Program-made: the position numbers and the translations under genes
Shown: piece after piece, positions 43,823 through 53,167 of the stretch
How the letters are laid out: each line of letters begins with the position of its first letter
How positions within the stretch are numbered: position 1 is the stretch's first letter
The notes under the pieces: model-generated
What the model was told of the DNA's origin: nothing
The model's database searches: none
The model's input: only the letters and a program-made list of their open reading frames with translations
NCBI GenBank assembly: GCA_905214875.1
Contig: CAJMNR010000011.1
Span: 1 to 64,000 of the forward strand
DNA: 64,000 bases
Source of the DNA: an uncultured bacterium
GTDB taxonomy: Bacteria; Bacillota; Clostridia; Lachnospirales; Lachnospiraceae
Direction: 5' to 3'

Positions 43823-45178
43823 ATGCAAAAAGGGAATTATGGTTTATTTACTGCCATCACCATGATTACGGGTGTAGTAATCGGTTCTGGTATTTTCTTT
43901 AAATCAGACGATGTACTTTTATACACAAATGGAAATATGTTTTTAGGGGTATTAGTGTTTATAATTGCAGCCATTGCAATTATCTTTGGATGTCTGGCAG
44001 TATCACAATTGGCAACAAGAACAGACAATCCAGGAGGAATCATTGCTTATGCAGAAGAATTCGTAAATGATAAGGTTGCCTCTGCATTTGGCTGGTTTCA
44101 GACGTTTTTATATTTACCAGCATTGATTGCCGTAGTTTCTATGGTAAGTGGAATGTATATTTGCCAGCTTTTTGGCATTAAGGGAAGTAATTTGATTTTC
44201 TGTTTATATGGATTTGGAGCGTGTGTGATTCTCTTTGGATTTAATATTTTATCCGCACGTTTAGGTGGTCTATTTCAAAATGCATCGATGATCATAAAAT
44301 TGGTTCCACTATTTTTAATTGGTATTTTAGGTGTGATTTTTGGAAATCCGGGAGAAATCGTTGCAAATGATATGGAGACGATCAGAACGACAGCTGCACA
44401 GGCAACATGGCTTACTGCGTTTGCACCAATTGCATTTTCTTTTGATGGATGGATTGTTGCAACAAGCATTAGTCATGAGATTCGCGACAGCAAACGTAAT
44501 CTCCCAATCGCATTAATTTGTGCACCAATTGTAATCTTACTTTCCTATTTGATGTATTTTATTGGTGTTACCTCATTAGTGGGTACGGAAACAGTGATCG
44601 CACAAGGAAATGATAGCGTGTATACTGCTTGCAATATGCTCTTTGGACCAATTGGATCCAAGGCATTATTAGTGTTTATCGTTGTTTCGGTATTAGGTAC
44701 GTTAAATGGCCTTATTATGGCAATGATTCGTCAGCCATATTCTCTTGCGATTAGAAACTTCCTACCTGGTTCTGAATTTTTTGCAACTGAAAGCAAACGA
44801 TTTAGTGGTATGGCAGTGAATTCAGGCATATTCGGTTTCGTCATTTCTATGGTATGGTTAGTGATTCACTATTTTACCCTAGAGGCAGGAATGCAAGGAG
44901 ATGTTTCTGAAATCGCAATCAGTGTAAGCTACTTAAATTACTGCGTCCTTTATTATGTAGTAATCAAGCTTACTAGAAAAGGTGAAATCAAGAACAAGTT
45001 TATGGGATATGTCGTTCCAGTATTAGCGATGGTAGGCTCAGGCGTAATTCTTCTTGGCTGTGTAACTCATCCATATTTCCCAATCTATCTTATGATCTGT
45101 TATGGAATCATGGGAGTAGGGTATTATTATGGATTGAAAAGCAGCAGAATTGCTATCGTTAGCCCAGAAATGGAATAA
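43823..45178 (+). CDS. APC-family amino acid permease
   Basis: 451 residues with about twelve membrane helices. The first helix has the unwound substrate motif GVVIGSGIFF, typical of the amino acid-polyamine-organocation family, and FSFDGWIVATSISHEI in helix six fits LAT-like or antiporter-type members. Substrate unknown. It follows mutY by 40 bases, and a terminator at 45184 ends the unit. The next gene is the convergent LysR regulator. Confidence 0.9.
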   Translation: MQKGNYGLFTAITMITGVVIGSGIFFKSDDVLLYTNGNMFLGVLVFIIAAIAIIFGCLAVSQLATRTDNPGGIIAYAEEFVNDKVASAFGWFQTFLYLPALIAVVSMVSGMYICQLFGIKGSNLIFCLYGFGACVILFGFNILSARLGGLFQNASMIIKLVPLFLIGILGVIFGNPGEIVANDMETIRTTAAQATWLTAFAPIAFSFDGWIVATSISHEIRDSKRNLPIALICAPIVILLSYLMYFIGVTSLVGTETVIAQGNDSVYTACNMLFGPIGSKALLVFIVVSVLGTLNGLIMAMIRQPYSLAIRNFLPGSEFFATESKRFSGMAVNSGIFGFVISMVWLVIHYFTLEAGMQGDVSEIAISVSYLNYCVLYYVVIKLTRKGEIKNKFMGYVVPVLAMVGSGVILLGCVTHPYFPIYLMICYGIMGVGYYYGLKSSRIAIVSPEME

Positions 45179-45183
45179 ATATA

Positions 45184-45228
45184 AAGGGTTTATTATTTAT
45201 GGTAAAAGTAAATAGTAAACCCTTTTTT
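45184..45228. terminator. Terminator between the permease and LysR genes
   Basis: AAGGGTTTATTATTTA pairs with TAAATAGTAAACCCTT, then TTTT. Confidence 0.85.
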
Positions 45229-45291
45229 GTGTACGAGAATACAGAAGATATCTCAGACAATTATAACAAGGAAAAGCAAGTCATACATGGA

Positions 45292-46197
45292 TTACTCTAT
45301 TTCCTTTGTTTCATAGAATTCAATAAATTTGGCCATTGCTTCCGTAATTGGAAACTTAGTGGAATAAGCAAATCCAACTTGACGTTTTTCAATGGCATTC
45401 TTAAGCGGAATCTCGATGAGGGCGCCGGAGGAAAGTTCATCTTCAACGAATTCTCCGATGACGCATGCAACGCCGAGGCCGATTTTAGCAAAGTCAATTA
45501 GCAGGTCCATACTGGTAACTTCCAATACCTGATTCGTGACAATGCCGTTTTCTTCAAAATATTTTTCAATAAACATACGCGTTATGTTTTTCTCATTTAA
45601 TAGCATGAGATTTGCCGTACTAAAGATGGTTTCTTCATCAAATCCGTCTTGTCGTATTGCAAGGTTCTCAAGGTAGCTTTTCGTTGTGACAAAACAGTCA
45701 TGAATCTGCTTAATAGAATAAAAATGCATATCCTTAAGGTCATTAGGATGACCAATTAGTCCAATATCAATTTTGTTTTCTTCTAGTGCCTTAATTGTTT
45801 CAAACGTAGAATGGCATTCAATTGTAATCTTGATATGTGGATATTCGGAAAGGAATCTCTTTAAGTAGGGAAGTAATATGTATTTACATAAGGTCGTGCT
45901 TACGCCGATGCGAATATGTCCGATTCCTAAGGTCTTAATCTTATCAATTCTTTGGTTGGCAAGCTTTAATGTATCAAATGCGCTTGCAGTTGCTTCATAA
46001 AGGATTTTTCCTTCATCCGTTAAGACGACACCTCTCGAATTACGGTAGAACAATTTGACATCAAGAGCGGCTTCCAGTTTGCTGATCGATTTACTAATGG
46101 CAGGCTGACTGATAAATAGTTCCTTGGAGGCTTTTGATATATTGCCGGTTTTGGCTACCGTATAAAAGATGCGGTAAGAGGATAAGTTTTGGTCCAT
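45292..46197 (-). CDS. LysR-family transcriptional regulator, divergent from leuC
   Basis: 301 residues. N-terminal helix-turn-helix (NISKASKELFISQPAISKSISKLE) and a C-terminal two-lobed effector domain. It is transcribed away from leuC with 137 bases between start codons, and a perfect ATAAC-N5-GTTAT dyad lies there. By the usual LysR rule it should regulate leuCD and itself, sensing a pathway intermediate (for instance an isopropylmalate, as LeuO- or LeuR-like regulators do); that ligand is inference. Confidence 0.92.
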   Translation of the reverse strand: MDQNLSSYRIFYTVAKTGNISKASKELFISQPAISKSISKLEAALDVKLFYRNSRGVVLTDEGKILYEATASAFDTLKLANQRIDKIKTLGIGHIRIGVSTTLCKYILLPYLKRFLSEYPHIKITIECHSTFETIKALEENKIDIGLIGHPNDLKDMHFYSIKQIHDCFVTTKSYLENLAIRQDGFDEETIFSTANLMLLNEKNITRMFIEKYFEENGIVTNQVLEVTSMDLLIDFAKIGLGVACVIGEFVEDELSSGALIEIPLKNAIEKRQVGFAYSTKFPITEAMAKFIEFYETKEIE

Positions 46198-46228
46198 AGA
46201 GGTATCATCTCCTTCTCGTTATTGTTCC

Positions 46229-46247
46229 CTATAACTGAAAGTTATAG
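46229..46247. promoter_or_regulatory. LysR-type operator between lysR and leuC
   Basis: Perfect inverted repeat CTATAAC-TGAAA-GTTATAG with the T-N11-A form of LysR sites. Its centre is near -65 from the predicted leuC start site. Confidence 0.7.
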
Positions 46248-46287
46248 TATGTATTCATATTATGTATTTTTATTATAACAAATAGTA

Positions 46288-46296
46288 TGCTATACT
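46288..46296 (+). promoter_or_regulatory. leuC promoter (extended -10)
   Basis: TGC-TATACT at 46288-46296 with a weak AT-rich -35 near 46268. Start near 46303, 32 bases before ATG 46335. A poor -35 suits a LysR-activated promoter. Confidence 0.55.
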
Positions 46297-46334
46297 TCAA
46301 ACATCAAGATAAGAAATTGAAGGAGGAGTGCTTT

Positions 46335-47600
46335 ATGGGAATGACTATGACCCAAAAGATATTGGCAGCTCATGCCGGATTAGATTCTGTTGTAGCTGGT
46401 CAGTTGATTGAAGCAGATCTTGACTTAGTATTGGCAAATGACATTACTGGTCCTGTTGCAATCCATGAGGTAGAAAAGCTGAATAATAAAACAGTATTTG
46501 ATAAGGATAAGATTGCCCTAGTACCAGATCATTTTACCCCAAATAAAGATATTAAATCTGCAGAGCATTGTAAATGCGTACGTAATTTTGCAAAAGATCA
46601 TGACATTACCAATTACTTTGAAATTGGCGAAATGGGAATCGAGCATGCACTACTTCCTGAAAAAGGATTAATCGTAGCAGGAGAAACATGCATCGGAGCA
46701 GATTCACATACATGTACATATGGAGCATTAGGAGCATTTTCTACAGGTGTTGGAAGCACAGACATGGGCGCTGGCATGATGACAGGAAAAGCATGGTTTA
46801 AAGTACCTAGTGCAATTAAAGTTATATTAACAGGAAAACCACAAAAATGGGTAAGTGGTAAAGATATTATCTTACATTTAATCGGAATGATTGGTGTAGA
46901 TGGAGCACTTTACAAATCATTAGAATTCGTAGGAGACGGAATTAAGAATCTTACAATGGATGACCGTTTTTCAATTGCCAATATGGCCATTGAAGCAGGC
47001 GCAAAAAATGGTATCTTCCCAGTAGATGAGTTAACAGTCGAATACATGAAAGAGCATTCTAAAAAGGAATATAAAGTATACGAAGCAGATGAAGATGCCG
47101 AGTATGATGAAGAAATCACAATTGATTTATCAACACTTGAACCAACCGTAGCATTTCCTCATTTGCCAGAGAATACAAGAACAGTAAAAGAAGCCGGAGA
47201 AGTAGAAATCGATCAAGTTGTTATTGGATCCTGTACAAATGGACGTATCGGAGACTTACGAATTGCTGCAAAGGTATTAGAAGGAAGACACGTGAAAAAA
47301 GGAATGAGAGCAATCGTATTCCCAGCAACACAGGCCATCTACCTTCAAGCAATGGAAGAAGGACTTATTCAGACATTTATCAAAGCAGGAGCAGTAGTAA
47401 GCACACCAACATGCGGACCATGCCTTGGAGGGCATATGGGAATTCTTGCAGCCGGTGAACGTGCCGTTTCTACTACAAACCGTAATTTCGTTGGTCGTAT
47501 GGGTCATGTTGAAAGCGAAGTATACCTTGTAAGTCCAGCAGTTGCAGCAGCAAGCGCCGTTACAGGTAAGATCAGCGAACCTAGTGAATTAGGATTATAA
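46335..47600 (+). CDS. leuC: 3-isopropylmalate dehydratase large subunit
   Basis: 421 residues from ATG 46335 (AAGGAGGAG upstream; an ATG at 46287 lies in the promoter). It is the short class found in clostridia and archaea rather than the 466-residue enterobacterial one. [4Fe-4S] ligands are Cys300 (GSCTNGR), Cys360 and Cys363 (CGPCLGG). With LeuD it isomerises 2- to 3-isopropylmalate in leucine synthesis. leuA is not in the window. Confidence 0.95.
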   Translation: MGMTMTQKILAAHAGLDSVVAGQLIEADLDLVLANDITGPVAIHEVEKLNNKTVFDKDKIALVPDHFTPNKDIKSAEHCKCVRNFAKDHDITNYFEIGEMGIEHALLPEKGLIVAGETCIGADSHTCTYGALGAFSTGVGSTDMGAGMMTGKAWFKVPSAIKVILTGKPQKWVSGKDIILHLIGMIGVDGALYKSLEFVGDGIKNLTMDDRFSIANMAIEAGAKNGIFPVDELTVEYMKEHSKKEYKVYEADEDAEYDEEITIDLSTLEPTVAFPHLPENTRTVKEAGEVEIDQVVIGSCTNGRIGDLRIAAKVLEGRHVKKGMRAIVFPATQAIYLQAMEEGLIQTFIKAGAVVSTPTCGPCLGGHMGILAAGERAVSTTNRNFVGRMGHVESEVYLVSPAVAAASAVTGKISEPSELGL

Positions 47601-47614
47601 AAGGAGGAATATAG

Positions 47615-48100
47615 ATGAGAGCACATGGAACCGTTCATAAATATGGAGATAATGTAGATACAGACGTTATCATTCCTGCAAGATATTTAAATTCATCCGA
47701 TCCAAAGGAACTTGCAAAAAGCTGTATGGAAGATATTGATCCTGACTTTGTAAAACGTGTAAAGCCGGGTGATATCATTGTTGCAAATAAGAACTTTGGA
47801 TGCGGTTCATCAAGAGAACATGCACCAATTGCAATCAAGGCAGCAGGCGTAAGCTGTGTAATTGCAGAAACATTTGCAAGAATCTTTTATCGCAATGCAA
47901 TCAATATTGGGCTACCAATCATTGAGTGTAAAGAAGCTGCACAAGGAATTGAAGCAGGCGATGAAGTAGAAATCGATTTTGATTCTGGAATGATTTATAA
48001 TAAGACAAAGAAAACTGAATTCAAAGGTCAGGCATTCCCAGAATTCATGCAGAGAATTATTAAAGCTGAGGGGCTTATAAATTACATAAATCAAAAATAA
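47615..48100 (+). CDS. leuD: 3-isopropylmalate dehydratase small subunit
   Basis: 161 residues, the short form that pairs with the short LeuC. Swivel-domain motifs DTDVIIPARYLN and GCGSSREHAPIAIKAAG are present. It starts 14 bases after leuC behind AAAGGAGG. The substrate-specific loop lies around residues 25-33 (LNSSDPKE). Confidence 0.95.
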   Translation: MRAHGTVHKYGDNVDTDVIIPARYLNSSDPKELAKSCMEDIDPDFVKRVKPGDIIVANKNFGCGSSREHAPIAIKAAGVSCVIAETFARIFYRNAINIGLPIIECKEAAQGIEAGDEVEIDFDSGMIYNKTKKTEFKGQAFPEFMQRIIKAEGLINYINQK

Positions 48101-48212
48101 ATGGATGGCAGTAAGTTGACGTGAATCATGAATATTTTCTTTCTATGAGGTAAAAATAGTGGCTGTATAGTTATTATTGATTTTTATATTATGATTAGAA
48201 AGGAACTAGGAA

Positions 48213-48359
48213 ATGAAAAAGAAAACTTCAAGCTATCGAAAAAATCGATTCAATTATGAAGATGACGATGAAATGAGAAATGCTTATGATGATGAGTATG
48301 ACTTTGAAGATGAAGACGACGAGTATGAGGATTTCTTAGCAAACGAGTACGAGGAATAG
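48213..48359 (+). CDS. 48-residue acidic protein between leuD and leuB
   Basis: ATG 48213 to TAG 48357, 48 residues. The first 14 residues are basic (Lys2-4, Arg9, Lys10, Arg12); from residue 16 on, 20 of the remaining 33 residues are Asp or Glu, with Tyr and Phe spaced between them. A ribosome site AGGAACTAGGA precedes the ATG. There is no other open frame in the gap. No family is known to me. Such polar, acidic, disordered-looking proteins can bind basic partners or metals. Whether it is made is not proven, but composition and ribosome site support it. Confidence 0.55.
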   Translation: MKKKTSSYRKNRFNYEDDDEMRNAYDDEYDFEDEDDEYEDFLANEYEE

Positions 48360-48386
48360 GAAAAAACACTTCATCACGCTGTCGTA

Positions 48387-48415
48387 TTGACATGGTGAAA
48401 GTAATCATTTATAAT
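48387..48415 (+). promoter_or_regulatory. Perfect consensus promoter of leuB-ilvD-ilvB
   Basis: TTGACA (48387-48392), exactly 17 bases, TATAAT (48410-48415): the ideal SigA promoter. Start near 48422, giving a leader of about 108 bases that begins with a strong hairpin. Confidence 0.85.
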
Positions 48416-48436
48416 GTCGATACAGCGGACGAATTG

Positions 48437-48473
48437 TCGCCCTAAGTAAGAAACGTTACTTAGGGCGATTTTA
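48437..48473 (+). terminator. Terminator-like hairpin in the leuB leader
   Basis: Perfect 13-bp stem TCGCCCTAAGTAA / TTACTTAGGGCGA with a six-base loop, followed by TTTTACT. It lies about 15 bases after the predicted start site, so it could attenuate the operon or define a short RNA. Confidence 0.7.
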
Positions 48474-48529
48474 CTATATAATGATTATTGCCTTTGTACT
48501 TAATATTAGAGGGAAAGGGAGAATAGAAT

Positions 48530-49612
48530 ATGAATTATAATATCGCAGTAATACCTGGAGATGGAATTGGACCAGAAATCACAACTGAGGCAAAGAAAGT
48601 GCTTGATGCCATTGGCAAGAAATACGGACACAACTTTAATTACACAGAAGTGTTAATGGGAGGCGTAAGTATTGATGCAACTGGATATCCACTAACAGAA
48701 GAAGCTATTGCAACAGCAAAAGCAAGTGATAGTGTCCTTCTTGGTGCAGTAGGTGGAAATGTAGGTCAATCAAACTGGTATCAGTTACCACCAGACAGAA
48801 GACCAGAAGCAGGATTATTACAAATGCGTAAGGCGCTGAACTTATTTGCCAATATTCGACCAGCAGTATTATTTGATGAACTAAAAGCAGCATGTCCATT
48901 AAAAGATACGATTGTAGAGAATGGATTTGACTTTGTCGTAATGAGAGAGTTAACCGGTGGATTATACTTTGGAGCTCGTAAGACCGAGGAAGAAAACGGA
49001 GTCTTAAAGGCAACAGATACCCTTACATATGATGAAAATGAAATCAGAAGAATTGCAAAATGGGGCTTTGATATCGCTATGAAACGTAACAAGAAAGTTT
49101 GCAGCGTAGATAAGGCTAACGTTTTAGATTCTTCAAGACTTTGGAGAAAAGTCGTAAAAGAAGTTGCAAAAGATTATCCAGAAGTTGAGTTATCCGACAT
49201 GTTAGTCGATAACTGTGCAATGCAGTTAGTAAAAGATCCAACACAATTTGATGTCATCCTGACAGAGAATATGTTTGGTGATATCTTATCTGACGAAGCA
49301 AGCATGGTAACAGGCTCAATCGGAATGCTTGCAAGCGCATCACTAGGTGAAGGAACATTAGGATTATATGAACCAAGCCATGGTTCCGCACCAGATATCG
49401 CAGGACAGAATAAGGCAAATCCAATTGCAACAATCCTTTCCGCAGCAATGATGTTACGTTACAGCTTTGATTTAACTGAGGAAGCAGATGCAATTGAAAA
49501 TGCAGTAAAGAAAGTATTAAAAGATGGAATCCGTACGATCGATATCTATGCGGATGGAAAACAGTTAGTAGGAACAAAAGAAATGGGTGACGAAATCGTT
49601 AAGCGAATCTAA
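48530..49612 (+). CDS. leuB: 3-isopropylmalate dehydrogenase
   Basis: 360 residues. NAD-dependent oxidative decarboxylation of 3-isopropylmalate. Family motifs: PGDGIGPEI at the start, RPEAGLLQMRKALNLFANIRP (substrate Arg residues), VMRELTGGLYFG (Tyr), and LSDEASMVTGSIGMLAS with the metal Asp. Ribosome site GGGAAAGGGAG precedes ATG 48530. First gene of the leuB-ilvD-ilvB unit. Confidence 0.96.
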   Translation: MNYNIAVIPGDGIGPEITTEAKKVLDAIGKKYGHNFNYTEVLMGGVSIDATGYPLTEEAIATAKASDSVLLGAVGGNVGQSNWYQLPPDRRPEAGLLQMRKALNLFANIRPAVLFDELKAACPLKDTIVENGFDFVVMRELTGGLYFGARKTEEENGVLKATDTLTYDENEIRRIAKWGFDIAMKRNKKVCSVDKANVLDSSRLWRKVVKEVAKDYPEVELSDMLVDNCAMQLVKDPTQFDVILTENMFGDILSDEASMVTGSIGMLASASLGEGTLGLYEPSHGSAPDIAGQNKANPIATILSAAMMLRYSFDLTEEADAIENAVKKVLKDGIRTIDIYADGKQLVGTKEMGDEIVKRI

Positions 49613-49653
49613 CGAAGCATCTATATTCTTATACATAGAAAGGAAGGAATAAT

Positions 49654-51327
49654 ATGAGAAGTGATCAAGTAACAAAAGGGATGCAGCAAGCACCTCACAG
49701 ATCATTATTTAATGCATTAGGTTTGACAAAAGAAGAGATGGAACGACCATTAATCGGTATCGTAAGTTCATATAATGAAATTGTACCAGGTCATATGAAT
49801 CTTGATAAAATTGTAAATGCAGTAAAGATGGGTGTTGCAATGGCAGGGGGAACTCCAATCGTATTCCCAGCAATTGCAGTCTGTGACGGTATCGCCATGG
49901 GACATACAGGAATGAAATATTCCCTTGTAACAAGAGATTTGATTGCTGACTCAACAGAAGCAATGGCGATGGCACATCAATTCGATGGTTTGGTAATGGT
50001 TCCAAACTGCGATAAGAATGTACCAGGATTATTGATGGCAGCAGCAAGATTAAATATCCCTTCAATCTTTGTAAGCGGTGGACCAATGCTTGCAGGACGA
50101 GTACATGGGGAAAAGAGAAGCTTATCTTCCATGTTTGAAGCAGTAGGTTCCTATGCAGCAGGAAAGATGTCATTAGAAGACGTAGAAGAATTCGAAAATA
50201 AAGTTTGTCCAACTTGTGGATCATGCTCCGGTATGTACACAGCAAACTCTATGAACTGCTTAACAGAAGGAATCGGTATGGGACTTAGAGGAAACGGTAC
50301 GATCCCAGCGGTATACTCCGAAAGAATCAAGCTTGCAAAACATGCAGGTATGCAGATCATGGAACTTGTAAGAAATAATATTTGTCCAAGAGATATCATG
50401 ACAAAAGAAGCATTTACCAATGCACTTACTCTTGATATGGCACTTGGATGTTCCACAAACTCTATGCTTCATTTACCAGCAATCGCACATGAAGCAGGCA
50501 TTGAGTTAGACGTGGATATTGCAAATGCAATCAGTGCAAAGACACCAAACCTTTGCCACCTTGCACCAGCAGGACATACATATATGGAAGATTTAAATGA
50601 AGCAGGCGGTGTATATGCAGTTATGAACGAGCTTGCTAAGAAAGATTTATTAAACCTTGATTGTATGACCGTAACAGGAAAGACAGTAGGAGAGAATATC
50701 AAAGGTGTTGTAAATAGAGATCCTGAGACAATCCGTCCAATCGACAATCCATATTCTGAGACTGGTGGTATTGCCGTATTAAAAGGTAATATTGCTCCAG
50801 ATTCAGGTGTTGTAAAACGTTCTGCAGTTGTACCTGAAATGATGGTTCACTCAGGACCAGCAAGAGTATTCGATTGTGAAGAAGATGCAATTGAAGCAAT
50901 CAAAGGTGGAAAAATCGTAGCGGGCGATGTTGTTGTCATTCGTTATGAAGGTCCAAAAGGCGGCCCTGGTATGAGAGAAATGTTAAATCCAACAAGTGCA
51001 ATCGCAGGTATGGGACTTGGCTCCAGCGTAGCCCTTATTACAGACGGACGTTTCTCAGGAGCATCCCGTGGAGCTTCTATTGGCCATGTATCTCCAGAAG
51101 CAGCAGTTGGCGGACCAATTGCCTTAATTGAAGAGGGAGACATCATCAACATCAATATTCCAGAAAATACGATAAATGTAGAAGTCTCTGACGAAGAATT
51201 AGCTGCTCGTCGTGCAAAATGGCAACCAAGAGAGCCAAAGATTACGACAGGATATCTTGCAAGATATACTGCCATGGTAACAAGCGGTAACCGTGGTGCA
51301 GTACTTGAAGTACCAAAAGCAAAATAA
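49654..51327 (+). CDS. ilvD: Dihydroxy-acid dehydratase
   Basis: 557 residues. Dehydrates dihydroxy-isovalerate and dihydroxy-methylvalerate using an Fe-S cluster; the ligands are in VPNCDKNVPG and CPTCGSCSGMYTANSM, plus the N-terminal half Cys in AVCDGIAMGH region. It lies 41 bases after leuB and 57 bases before ilvB, with GAAAGGAAGG as ribosome site. Confidence 0.96.
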   Translation: MRSDQVTKGMQQAPHRSLFNALGLTKEEMERPLIGIVSSYNEIVPGHMNLDKIVNAVKMGVAMAGGTPIVFPAIAVCDGIAMGHTGMKYSLVTRDLIADSTEAMAMAHQFDGLVMVPNCDKNVPGLLMAAARLNIPSIFVSGGPMLAGRVHGEKRSLSSMFEAVGSYAAGKMSLEDVEEFENKVCPTCGSCSGMYTANSMNCLTEGIGMGLRGNGTIPAVYSERIKLAKHAGMQIMELVRNNICPRDIMTKEAFTNALTLDMALGCSTNSMLHLPAIAHEAGIELDVDIANAISAKTPNLCHLAPAGHTYMEDLNEAGGVYAVMNELAKKDLLNLDCMTVTGKTVGENIKGVVNRDPETIRPIDNPYSETGGIAVLKGNIAPDSGVVKRSAVVPEMMVHSGPARVFDCEEDAIEAIKGGKIVAGDVVVIRYEGPKGGPGMREMLNPTSAIAGMGLGSSVALITDGRFSGASRGASIGHVSPEAAVGGPIALIEEGDIININIPENTINVEVSDEELAARRAKWQPREPKITTGYLARYTAMVTSGNRGAVLEVPKAK

Positions 51328-51384
51328 ATTTTCACGGCGAAAGATAAGAAAAATCAGACGAGAGTCTAGAAAGAGGTACGGGTT

Positions 51385-53070
51385 ATGTTGTTAACGGGAT
51401 CACAAATCTTAGTTGAATGTTTAAAAGAACAAGGTGTAGACACCGTATTTGGCTATCCAGGCGGTGCTGTATTAAATATATATGATGAATTATATCGTCA
51501 CCAGGATGAAATCAATCATGTCTTAACAAGTCATGAACAAGGAGCTTCACATGCAGCAGACGGTTATGCAAGAGCGACTGGAAAAGTAGGCGTCTGCATT
51601 GCGACTTCAGGTCCTGGTGCAACAAACTTAGTAACAGGAATCGCCACTGCATATATGGACAGTGTTCCATTAGTGGCGATTACAGGTAACGTTTCCGTTC
51701 CCTTACTAGGAAAAGATAGTTTTCAAGAAGTAGATATCAAAGGTATCACGATGCCGATTACAAAACACAACTTTATTGTAAAAGATGTAAACGAACTTGC
51801 TGATACAATAAGAAGAGCATTTACAATCGCCAAGACAGGACGTCCAGGTCCTGTCCTGATCGATATAGCAAAGGATGTAACGGCTAACAAGGCAGAGTAT
51901 ACGAAAATGACTCCAAAAGTTGTCGTAAGACAGACTGCTACAATTAAGGAAGAGGCAATTGAAGGCGCACTAGAGTTAATTCGTAATGCAAAGAAACCAA
52001 TGATCTTTGTTGGCGGTGGCGCAGTAATCTCAGGTGCAAATAATGAATTAAAAGAATTTGTGAAAAAGGTAGATGCACCTGTTACAGATACGTTGATGGG
52101 AAAAGGCGCATTTGACGGTGAAGACCCATATTACACAGGAATGCTTGGCATGCATGGAACAAAGACAGCCAACTTAAGCGTTACGAAGTGTGATTTATTG
52201 ATTGCAATTGGAGCAAGATTTTCTGACCGTGTTACAGGAAATGCTAAGAAGTTTGCATATAACGCAAATATTATTCATATAGATGTAGATCCAGCAGAAA
52301 TCAATAAGAACATCGATGTGGATGAATACATTATCGGAGATGTCAAATCCGTATTAGAAATCTTAAATGAAAAACTTGAAAAACAAGATCATAGTGAGTG
52401 GATCAAAGAGGTATTAGAATTAAAGGAAGCAAAGCCTTTAACTTATAATAAAGAGGTACTTTCCGGTCCTTATGTAATCGAAAAATTATATGAGATTACA
52501 AAAGGAGATGCGATTATCACTACTGAGGTAGGACAGCATCAGATGTGGGCAGCCCAATATTTTAAATATCGTTCTCCAAGAACATTGTTAACATCTGGTG
52601 GTCTTGGAACGATGGGATATGGACTAGGAGCATGTATCGGAGCAAAATACGGCAGACCGGAAAAGACAGTGGTAAATATCGCTGGTGACGGATGCTTCCG
52701 TATGAATATGAACGAGATTGCAACAGCAGCTCGCTATAACGTACCAATTATTGAAATAATATTTAACAATCATGTACTAGGCATGGTAAGACAATGGCAA
52801 ACGTTGTTCTATGGAAGACGTTATTCACATACTATATTAAATGACCAAGTTGATTATGTGAAAGTTGCCGAAGCAATGGGAGCAAAAGCGTTTAGAATTA
52901 CGAAAAAAGAAGAAGTTGAAGAAACTTTAAGGAAAGCAATCGAATTAAACGCCCCTGTTGTCATTGATTGCATTATTGATAGTGATGATAAGGTTTGGCC
53001 AATGGTTGCACCAGGCGCACCTATCGAAGAGGTATTCACAGAAGAAGACCTAAAAAACACAAAAAATTGA
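51385..53070 (+). CDS. ilvB: Acetolactate synthase large (catalytic) subunit
   Basis: 561 residues. Thiamine-diphosphate enzyme that condenses two pyruvates. Catalytic Glu in TSHEQGASHAADGYAR, the TPP motif GDGCFRMN...NN (residues about 432-460) and FAD-binding middle domain are intact. Third gene of leuB-ilvD-ilvB. Its regulatory partner ilvN is 18 kb upstream with ilvC. No catabolic AlsS features are obvious; the biosynthetic role follows from the neighbours. Confidence 0.95.
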   Translation: MLLTGSQILVECLKEQGVDTVFGYPGGAVLNIYDELYRHQDEINHVLTSHEQGASHAADGYARATGKVGVCIATSGPGATNLVTGIATAYMDSVPLVAITGNVSVPLLGKDSFQEVDIKGITMPITKHNFIVKDVNELADTIRRAFTIAKTGRPGPVLIDIAKDVTANKAEYTKMTPKVVVRQTATIKEEAIEGALELIRNAKKPMIFVGGGAVISGANNELKEFVKKVDAPVTDTLMGKGAFDGEDPYYTGMLGMHGTKTANLSVTKCDLLIAIGARFSDRVTGNAKKFAYNANIIHIDVDPAEINKNIDVDEYIIGDVKSVLEILNEKLEKQDHSEWIKEVLELKEAKPLTYNKEVLSGPYVIEKLYEITKGDAIITTEVGQHQMWAAQYFKYRSPRTLLTSGGLGTMGYGLGACIGAKYGRPEKTVVNIAGDGCFRMNMNEIATAARYNVPIIEIIFNNHVLGMVRQWQTLFYGRRYSHTILNDQVDYVKVAEAMGAKAFRITKKEEVEETLRKAIELNAPVVIDCIIDSDDKVWPMVAPGAPIEEVFTEEDLKNTKN

Positions 53071-53088
53071 TCTAATTTTCAGAAGCAA

Positions 53089-53143
53089 TTGACTAAAATT
53101 TATCAAAGTCTTATAATTATTGCCAATGGTAGATAATACCAAT
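53089..53143 (+). promoter_or_regulatory. serC promoter with adjacent dyad
   Basis: TTGACT (53089-53094), 17 bases, TATAAT (53112-53117). Just downstream an imperfect dyad AATGGTA-N5-TACCAAT (53125-53143) overlaps the expected start site, and an AATTTTCAGAA sequence (53074-53084) resembling half of a CodY box lies before the -35. Confidence 0.7.
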
Positions 53144-53167
53144 GCTTAAATAAAGGAGGAGATTTAC

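Noticed and set aside
45199..45501. Plus-strand open frame of 100 codons after the amino-acid permease
   Set aside because: It starts inside the permease terminator and lies mostly antisense to the 3' end of the LysR gene; no ribosome site.
48101..48529. T-box or leader-peptide attenuator before leuB
   Set aside because: No T-box sequence (AGGGTGG..CCGCG type) and no Leu/Val-rich leader peptide can be seen; only a plain hairpin.
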